Shown here one piece after another: positions 33,921 through 39,444 of a stretch of DNA of 39,444 nt. This DNA comes from an uncultured Alphaproteobacteria bacterium (GTDB taxonomy: Bacteria; Pseudomonadota; Alphaproteobacteria; Paracaedibacterales; CAIULA01). The notes under the pieces are model-generated. The model did not search any database. It worked only from the letters and a program-made list of their open reading frames with translations, and was not told where the DNA came from. Both the position numbers and the translations under genes were made by a program. The stretch is taken from assembly GCA_903899945.1 (NCBI GenBank), contig CAIULA010000043.1, positions 1 through 39,444 on the forward strand. The letters are read 5' to 3'. Position 1 is the stretch's first letter, and each line of letters opens with the position of its first letter.

Positions 33921-34053
33921 TATATATCCCTCGTGTTTCAAATTCCAGGCTCGTTATTTCTCGGGGTCTGCGGTACTCATGTATTTCATATACACTCGGT
34001 TCCTTGACCCTCAAACGCCTGCCCGGTTTTTTGAAACAAACACCTTGGGTATA
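33921..34053. repeat. Palindromic intergenic repeat-like element
   Basis: A roughly 133-bp non-coding block of higher G/C than its surroundings. Its ends are imperfect inverted copies (TATATCCC..GTGTTTCAAA at left; TTTGAAACAAACACC..GGGTATA at right). Inside are complementary GGGTC (33964-33968) and GACCC (34006-34010), and TGTAT/ATACA (33980-33984, 33990-33994), allowing a nested hairpin. A minus-strand frame through it reads RRPREITSLEFETR, a phrase I associate with spurious ORFs over dispersed repeats in intracellular bacteria. Only one copy is in this window. Confidence 0.5.
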
Positions 34054-34133
34054 ATCCTGACGTGATATTAAACTGGATAAAAACAATTTAGGAATATCTT
34101 TACAAAAAATGAGCTCTACAAAACAAGCCCTAT

Positions 34134-34346
34134 TTAGGCAATAATGTCGGGTCTTAACACGCTGTTTATTTTTGTGATTTTCTCTTGCAAAGCACATTTC
34201 TGCTTTTTCATGCGATAAAGACGCATATCCACCGCACCAACGCTCACTTTTTGTAGATTACCTATTTCCCGTTCAATCTGCATCTTTTCTTGTTTAACGA
34301 CAAGAAGCTCGTTTCGCAGACTTTGGTCACTAGAGAAGTTCATCAT
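34134..34346 (-). CDS. YdcH/DUF465-like small helical protein
   Basis: A 70-residue protein made of charged heptad-like helices, with the DUF465 signature in its second half (DMRLYRMKKQKCALQEKITKI). Proteins of this family are 60-90 residues, widespread in Proteobacteria, and of poorly defined function. Met1 (34346) and Met2 (34343) are equivalent starts. It diverges from gyrA across about 180 bp. The match is by pattern only but fits length and motif. Confidence 0.7.
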   Translation of the reverse strand: MMNFSSDQSLRNELLVVKQEKMQIEREIGNLQKVSVGAVDMRLYRMKKQKCALQEKITKINSVLRPDIIA

Positions 34347-34527
34347 TTCTTTACGACCCTTAACTTAATTATTTCTAGATATAATTTGTACTTTTTTATA
34401 AAAAAATCAAGTTAAAAAGTAAAGAAAACGTTAATTCTTTTTTTCTTGAAAGGACTGCCATTCTTTTGAAAAAGGTGCTATGGTAAGCCGTCTTCTTGCC
34501 ATATTTATTAGAGTTTAGGTACCGTTT
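34347..34527. promoter_or_regulatory. Promoter region of gyrA and of the divergent ydcH-like gene
   Basis: A 181-bp gap between divergent genes. TGCTATGGT at 34477-34485 looks like an extended -10 for gyrA, with no good -35 at the standard distance (TTGAAA at 34446-34451 is too far, the one at 34466-34471 too near). TTTAGGTACC before the ATG is a modest ribosome binding site. Confidence 0.4.
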
Positions 34528-37302
34528 ATGACATCGTCTACAGCCCTTGTTTCAGATGTAAAGCCAGTTCCCATCGAAGAGGAGATGAAGCGCTCCTACC
34601 TGGATTATGCGATGAGTGTGATTGTTTCTCGCGCACTGCCCGATGTGAGAGATGGTTTAAAGCCAGTTCATCGTCGTATTCTTTTTGCGATGAAGGACGC
34701 TGGAAATGACTATAACAGGCCTTACCGTAAATCAGCCCGTGTAGTTGGAGACGTCATGGGTAAATATCATCCCCATGGTAACGCTCCTATTTACGAGGCA
34801 ATGGTTCGTTTAACTCAAGATTTTAGCTTAAGACTTCCTTTGATTGACGGGCAAGGTAACTTTGGTTCGATGGATGGAGATCCGGCTGCGGCGGAACGTT
34901 ATACCGAAGCTCGTTTAAGCCGTGCAGCGCATGATCTATTAGAGGATATTGATAAAGACACTGTTGATTTTCAATCCAACTATGATGAAACTTTAGTTGA
35001 ACCAAAAGTTCTCCCCGCTCGTTTTCCAAATTTACTCGTCAATGGTACCAGCGGTATTGCCGTTGGTATGGCAACCAGCATTCCAACGCATAACTTGGGC
35101 GAGGTTATCGATGCTTGTTGTGCTTTGATTGAAAATCCGGATTTAACTCTGATGGAATTAATGCAGATTATTCCGGGCCCAGACTTCCCAACGGGGGGAA
35201 TCATTATGGGTCGGTATGGCATCATGGAAGCTTTTCGTACAGGCCGTGGCAGCATTAGGGTGCGCGGTAAAACCAGCATCGAAAATGTAAGGGGTGAGAG
35301 AGAAGCCATTATTATTTCCGAGATTCCTTTCCAAGTTAACAAAGCGAAGATGATTGAGAAGATCGCTGAATTGGTTAAGGATAAAATTATAGAAGGAATC
35401 AGCGATCTGCGCGATGAATCAGATCGTGATGGCGTTCGCGTTGTTATTGAATTAAAACGGGACGCTGTTGCCGATGTGGTGCTTAATCAACTGTATCGTT
35501 ATAGTCCGCTTCAAACAGGCGTTAGCTTTAACATGCTAGCTTTGGTTCATGGTAGGCCAGAACAGTTGTCTTTAAAAAGAATCTTAGAAGCATTCTTAGA
35601 TTTCAGAGAAGAGGTTATTCTTAGAAGGACGCGTTTTGAATTAGCAAAGGCCCGTGAGAAAGCTCATATATTGTTAGGTTTTGCAGTTGCTGTTGCGAAC
35701 ATTGATCCAATCATTGCACTTATCAGGGCAGCTGTGGACCGGATTGATGCGAAGCAAGAATTAATGGATCGCAGTTGGGACGCTAGTGTTGTGGCGCCGC
35801 TTTTGGCTTTGGTGGACGAAGCTCCTGAGGCTGATACCTACCGTCTTACAGAAGCGCAAGCTTTAGCTATCCTTGATTTACGTTTACATCGTTTGACAGG
35901 GTTAGAACGTGATAAAATCAGGGCGGATCTTGAAGGAATTGTCGGCGAAATCCAAGAGTACCTTAGTATTTTAGCGTCTCGTCAACGTGTTCTTGATATT
36001 CTGCGCGAGGAATTGATACAGATCAAAACGCAATTCCCAAGCCCACGTCGTACAGAAATTGAAGAAAGTGATGCAACTGTTGATGTTGAAGATCTTATTC
36101 AACGTGAAGATATGGTTATTACCGTCAGTATGAGTGGTTATATAAAGAGAGTTCCTTTGTCCACTTATCGTGCCCAAAAACGCGGCGGGCGAGGACGTTC
36201 TGGTATGTCGACCAGAGAAGAAGACGTCGTCAGTGATGTTATTGTTGCTAATACGCACAGTAATGTTTTGTTCTTTTCAACGCTTGGTAAAGTTTATCAG
36301 ATGAAGGTTTACCGTCTACCTTTGGGAACGCCTCAATCAAAAGGCAGGGCTATGATAAACTTGTTACCTTTATTGCCCGGTGAAACAATTTCTACGGTTT
36401 TGGTAATGCCAGAGGAAAAAGAAGAGCAAGAAAAATTCCTTATTTTTGCAACCAGTCGCGGGAACATAAGGCGTAACAAGCTAGAAGATTTTGCTAGTAT
36501 TATGTCCAACGGTAAAAGAGCGATGCGCCTTGATGAAGGCGAAGAGCTCATTTCGGTCATGTTAGCGCATGAAAGCGATGACATAATGCTCTCGACCCGA
36601 AATGGTCTTTGCAATCGTTTCCATGTAACAGATATCCGTATTTTTGCCGGACGTGACTCTAATGGTGTTAGGGGTATTCGTCTGCAAGGGGATGATCATG
36701 TTATTTCGATGGCAATTGTGTCGCAAGGAAAACTTGATATGGATGAGCGAAATGCCTATCTGCGTCAGGCTCTTAAACTAAGACAGGCTAATCAAGGGGA
36801 AGAAGACGTATCTGTTGAGGATTTAGAACCTCAAGAAGGCACTGATGAAACCTATAAACTTGATAATGAGCGCTTTAATGAGCTTTTGGCGGCTGAACAA
36901 TTTATCTTAACCATTACAGAACGTGGATATGGAAAACGCAGCTCGGCTTATGAATATCGAACAACCAACCGTGGTAGCCAAGGTTTTACCAGCATTGCTG
37001 TGAATGCACGTAATGGCGGTGTGGTTGCATCTTTCCCAGTTCATCCCGAAGATCACATTATGCTTGTAACAGATCAAGGTCGTTTGATTCGTTGCCCTAT
37101 TCATGATGTTCGTATCACCAGGCGTTCAGCTCAAGGGGTAATTATCTTTAGAGTTGATCAAGATGAAAAAGTTGTTGCGGTTAGCTGCATTCCTGCAGGT
37201 GATGAAGAAGAAGAGGGCGCTGACTTAGAAAACCTTAAGCAAGAAGAAACGGCAGAAATAATCGAAGATGTGATTGATGAAATCCAATCTAACAAAGAAT
37301 AG
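34528..37302 (+). CDS. gyrA: DNA gyrase subunit A
   Basis: A 924-residue type IIA topoisomerase breakage-reunion subunit. The N-terminal winged-helix/tower core carries the catalytic Tyr125 ([11 protein letters not shown]; Tyr122 in E. coli). The GyrA box in KRGGRGRSG, near residue 556, distinguishes it from ParC. The C-terminal half is a beta-pinwheel with repeated blades and an acidic tail. With GyrB it introduces negative supercoils. The quinolone-resistance region reads [15 protein letters not shown]. coli Ser83 is Ala86 and Asp87 is Glu90, both associated with reduced fluoroquinolone sensitivity. An insertion-like acidic stretch at about 755-775 ([15 protein letters not shown]) accounts for the slightly greater length than E. 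coli GyrA. Its base composition is clearly less AT-rich than that of the biosynthetic cluster. Confidence 0.98.
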   Translation: MTSSTALVSDVKPVPIEEEMKRSYLDYAMSVIVSRALPDVRDGLKPVHRRILFAMKDAGNDYNRPYRKSARVVGDVMGKYHPHGNAPIYEAMVRLTQDFSLRLPLIDGQGNFGSMDGDPAAAERYTEARLSRAAHDLLEDIDKDTVDFQSNYDETLVEPKVLPARFPNLLVNGTSGIAVGMATSIPTHNLGEVIDACCALIENPDLTLMELMQIIPGPDFPTGGIIMGRYGIMEAFRTGRGSIRVRGKTSIENVRGEREAIIISEIPFQVNKAKMIEKIAELVKDKIIEGISDLRDESDRDGVRVVIELKRDAVADVVLNQLYRYSPLQTGVSFNMLALVHGRPEQLSLKRILEAFLDFREEVILRRTRFELAKAREKAHILLGFAVAVANIDPIIALIRAAVDRIDAKQELMDRSWDASVVAPLLALVDEAPEADTYRLTEAQALAILDLRLHRLTGLERDKIRADLEGIVGEIQEYLSILASRQRVLDILREELIQIKTQFPSPRRTEIEESDATVDVEDLIQREDMVITVSMSGYIKRVPLSTYRAQKRGGRGRSGMSTREEDVVSDVIVANTHSNVLFFSTLGKVYQMKVYRLPLGTPQSKGRAMINLLPLLPGETISTVLVMPEEKEEQEKFLIFATSRGNIRRNKLEDFASIMSNGKRAMRLDEGEELISVMLAHESDDIMLSTRNGLCNRFHVTDIRIFAGRDSNGVRGIRLQGDDHVISMAIVSQGKLDMDERNAYLRQALKLRQANQGEEDVSVEDLEPQEGTDETYKLDNERFNELLAAEQFILTITERGYGKRSSAYEYRTTNRGSQGFTSIAVNARNGGVVASFPVHPEDHIMLVTDQGRLIRCPIHDVRITRRSAQGVIIFRVDQDEKVVAVSCIPAGDEEEEGADLENLKQEETAEIIEDVIDEIQSNKE

Positions 37303-37417
37303 TTAAATAAGATGTTTTTCAAATTAGAGAGTAATTTTGAAAATAAGCTATTTTCTTGTTTGTAACCTATACTTCCTATACACTAGCGGAGCAGGATCTA
37401 TTAAAGAGTAGTTATTG

Positions 37418-38473
37418 ATGTTTGCTAGTTCTCGTCGTCATCGTCATTCCCCCCTAGACATTTGGCCAGGGTTTGTTGATGCTTTGGCCACTTTGTTGAT
37501 GGTTATTATTTTTGTGCTTATGACCTTTGTTGTGGCTCAGCTGTATTTAACGGATGCCCTCAGTAACAAGGATGAAGCATTATCTAGCCTTTCTAAAAAA
37601 CTTGAGATGTTAACCGTAGTTTTGGGAGAAGAGCAGAAACAAAATCAAGAGCAGAAGGAAAAAAACCTTAACCTTAATAATCTGCTATTGGCACTTAAAC
37701 AGCAACTTTCTACCTTGCAGAGCGATTTAAACCTTTCTCAAACTGAAAAAAACAAAGCCCTTGAAAAAAATCAATCCTTACTGACTCAGATTGCTGAATT
37801 GACAATCCAACTGCAAAAATTGAATGCTGCCTTGGGAACTAGCCAAGATTTGCATAAAGAAAAAGATGCAAATCTAAAAAGTTTAAAAGAAAAATTAGAT
37901 GCAACTTTGGCAGAAAAAATTGCGGAACTTAAGAAATTAAATGAAGAGCTTCAATCATTAAAGGCTGCTAATGCTGATTTGCTGACTGAAAAAGACAAGA
38001 ATAAGCAATTCACCATGCTTGGACAGTTTAGGTCAGAATTCTTTTTAAAATTAAAGCAAGCAATTGGTAACCGTTCTGACATGCGTATTGTTGGTGACCG
38101 ATTTGTGTTCCAATCTGAAGTTCTTTTTGAAAAAGCATCCGCTGAATTAGGAGAAGAAGGCAAAAAGAAATTAGATCAATTGGCAGGGGCTTTGAAGGAA
38201 ATTTCCAGCAAAATTCCGGCAGATTTAAGCTGGGTACTTCGCGTTGATGGACACACTGATCATTTGCCAATTCACAATCAACAGTTTCCATCTAACTGGG
38301 AATTATCATCTGCCAGAGCTATCTCTGTTGTTAAATATTTGATTGAAAAAGGTATTGACTCTAAACATTTGGTGGCTGCGGGTTTTGGTGAACATCAACC
38401 CCTCGCTGCCGGCGAATTAGAGCAGGATTTAGCGAAGAATAGACGAATCGAATTTAAATTGGACCAACGCTAA
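37418..38473 (+). CDS. MotB/OmpA-like peptidoglycan-binding envelope protein
   Basis: A 351-residue protein with one N-terminal membrane helix (about 17-43: DIWPGFVDALATLLMVIIFVLM). A long Lys/Glu/Gln-rich coiled coil (about 50-200) follows, then a C-terminal OmpA/MotB domain (about 215-351: VLFEKASAELGEEG, VDGHTDHLPI, ELSSARAISVVKYLIEKG, AKNRRIEFKL), which binds peptidoglycan diaminopimelate. It resembles the alphaproteobacterial MotB-like proteins that are not flagellar. No motA partner is next to it. The longest frame opens with TTG at 37415, but the ATG at 37418 is the likelier start. Its TAA overlaps the stop of the convergent Nudix-like gene by 4 bp. Confidence 0.9.
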   Translation: MFASSRRHRHSPLDIWPGFVDALATLLMVIIFVLMTFVVAQLYLTDALSNKDEALSSLSKKLEMLTVVLGEEQKQNQEQKEKNLNLNNLLLALKQQLSTLQSDLNLSQTEKNKALEKNQSLLTQIAELTIQLQKLNAALGTSQDLHKEKDANLKSLKEKLDATLAEKIAELKKLNEELQSLKAANADLLTEKDKNKQFTMLGQFRSEFFLKLKQAIGNRSDMRIVGDRFVFQSEVLFEKASAELGEEGKKKLDQLAGALKEISSKIPADLSWVLRVDGHTDHLPIHNQQFPSNWELSSARAISVVKYLIEKGIDSKHLVAAGFGEHQPLAAGELEQDLAKNRRIEFKLDQR

Positions 38474-39171
38474 ACTTCGCTTACGATTTGTTCTAAAGTT
38501 TTTCTGAAATTTTCTTTTTTCAGCATAGATACTAAAAGTGGCCTTAATGTGATGGGTTTGTTTGAAACACTTAAAAGTTTAGTTCTTTCGCCATTTGCAA
38601 ACGCCAAAAGAGCTTTAGCATTTACCAGTTCAAGAGCGTCTTTTTCTTTGTAATGTGAGTCCATAAAATCCTGTTGCGCTTCTAAAAGATCATCTGTTTT
38701 AAAGAGGTTTGGCGTCTTCGTAAGACATAGAACAATCTCTCGTCCTTTATCCGTCATTTCGTAATAAACTTTACTTTTAAAAAGGATCTCTGGCTCTGGA
38801 GAATAAAGATTTGCGCTTTCCTCCTTACATTCACGAATTAATCCCTCTATAAATCTCTCAGGTATACCCTCATTACTTATTTCTAAGCTTCCACCGAATT
38901 CAGAATAAGTCCCTTTATCAGTACCTTTTGCTTCTCGAGCAAGCAAAAAAAGAGGGGCATTTTGCCCCTTAATATGAGTATAAAATAAAACTCCCACTGT
39001 GCCCAAAGGTCTGCCATCTGCTTTTAATTTAGCAGGCGCTCTTTCTAAAAGATGCTGAGTTTTTGTATGAGATGTAAAATGCTGAGTGAACGAGGAAAAT
39101 TGTACAGGATAGACGCTAATTAGTATGAAAATAACAAGGGTGAGAAGGCCTAGGTTTTGAATAACTGCCAT
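38470..39171 (-). CDS. Membrane-anchored Nudix hydrolase-like protein
   Basis: A 233-residue protein from the preferred start at 39171, which has AGAGGA 5 bases upstream; a frame start at 39228 has no such site. An N-terminal hydrophobic helix (MAVIQNLGLLTLVIFILISVYPV) could anchor or export it. The body carries a Nudix-box-like segment: GGSLE, then a short insertion, then EGLIRECKEESANL, matching the REUxEE core with Ser for the usual final Gly region. Nudix enzymes hydrolyse nucleoside diphosphate-linked compounds. Membrane anchoring is unusual for the family. Substrate is unknown. It is convergent with, and overlaps the stop of, the OmpA-like gene. Confidence 0.65.
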   Translation of the reverse strand: MAVIQNLGLLTLVIFILISVYPVQFSSFTQHFTSHTKTQHLLERAPAKLKADGRPLGTVGVLFYTHIKGQNAPLFLLAREAKGTDKGTYSEFGGSLEISNEGIPERFIEGLIRECKEESANLYSPEPEILFKSKVYYEMTDKGREIVLCLTKTPNLFKTDDLLEAQQDFMDSHYKEKDALELVNAKALLAFANGERTKLLSVSNKPITLRPLLVSMLKKENFRKTLEQIVSEV

Positions 39172-39308
39172 TATTCCTCTCTTTTTAAAAATGACTGGAT
39201 CATAACGACAAAATGCGATAATCACCAACTTGATATTCGATAATTATAATTAATACAAATTTTTAGGCAATAGTTTTTTAGAGAAATATCTATTTTAATT
39301 AAAATTTT

Positions 39309-39444
39309 GGGGCTGTCCCAGATAATTAATTGTACTAGTTCAGACAAGGTATGACAGTTAGCCGTTTTGCGAGAGAGCGGTTACTGTCAGTTTAAGTTGA
39401 GGCTATCAACTTTTTGCTGCCAGATAGGTTTTCCATCTAAGAAA
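39309..39444. mobile_element. Probable insertion-sequence edge, truncated by the window
   Basis: GGGGCTGTCCCAGATAA at 39309-39325 looks like the terminal inverted repeat of an IS element. On the minus strand, two open frames run in from the window end: one ends in RWKTYLAAKS and a TGA at 39406-39408, the other in QQKVDSLNLN and a TGA at 39387-39389; either could be a transposase C-terminus. The other end is outside the window, so neither family nor integrity can be decided. Confidence 0.4.

Noticed and set aside
33850-34197. A 115-codon minus-strand frame over the intergenic region beside the ydcH-like gene
   Set aside because: It overlaps both the ydcH-like gene and the small acidic ORF, and its sensible-looking part is the palindromic repeat. 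Composition (many Arg/Cys) is not gene-like.
34446-34485. Consensus TTGAAA/-10 promoter for gyrA
   Set aside because: Neither TTGAAA copy has a correctly spaced -10; only an extended -10-like TGCTATGGT remains, which I kept at low confidence.
33571-34501. TCTTCTTGCCA occurring at 33571 and again at 34491
   Set aside because: An 11-base repeat is within chance expectation and no common context (promoter or gene start) is apparent.
1-39444. CRISPR array, tRNA or rRNA genes
   Set aside because: I saw no regularly spaced direct repeats of 24-40 bp, no tRNA-like T-loop/acceptor combination and no rRNA-like conserved sequence.

Overview
This is an AT-rich bacterial window, most likely from an alphaproteobacterium with an intracellular or symbiotic lifestyle (Holosporales-like). 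That placement is an inference. It rests on the style of the gyrA quinolone-resistance region, an AHL-type LuxR solo, a YdcH/DUF465 gene, a dispersed-repeat-like element next to gyrA, and several lineage-specific exported membrane proteins. No 16S or other decisive marker is present.

The left two thirds (about 232-26019) is a hybrid NRPS/PKS biosynthetic gene cluster. Its left operon runs rightward: a SyrB2-like non-heme iron halogenase homologue, a starter module (acyl/aminoacyl ligase-ketoreductase-carrier-carrier), one PKS module (KS-AT-KR-ACP), a type II thioesterase and a Fre-like flavin reductase. A second thioesterase diverges on its left. A central minus-strand operon carries a leucine-dehydrogenase-type enzyme, a CPA2 antiporter and a DHA2-type MFS exporter; the last two overlap by ATGA. 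From a divergent intergenic region the right operon runs rightward: carrier-carrier-aminotransferase, luciferase-like monooxygenase-C-A-carrier with an aspartate-type A-domain code, a PhyH-type dioxygenase and an ATP-grasp-like protein.

A working model, which is inference: the dehydrogenase supplies a branched-chain 2-keto acid; the ligase module loads it and its KR reduces it; the PKS module adds one malonate; the aminotransferase and embedded monooxygenase install beta-amino and probably alpha-hydroxy groups; Asp is added; the halogenase homologue, the PhyH enzyme and the ATP-grasp protein tailor or release; and the MFS pump exports. I know of no described cluster with exactly this gene order and domain split, but I could not search.

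From 26247 to 32200 there is a different kind of content: an exported or membrane-anchored methyltransferase and two related polytopic membrane proteins of unknown function. The second of these is split by a clear 2-bp frameshift inside a TYVNG repeat. A strong terminator ends this block. Next, on the minus strand, are an uncatalogued 40-codon secreted micropeptide gene and, 266 bp upstream of it, a LuxR-type regulator with intact AHL-pocket residues.

From about 33700 the sequence becomes housekeeping and visibly less AT-rich: a small acidic ORF, a palindromic intergenic repeat, a YdcH-like gene, gyrA, a MotB/OmpA-like envelope protein and a membrane-anchored Nudix-like protein. The extreme right end looks like the edge of an insertion sequence.
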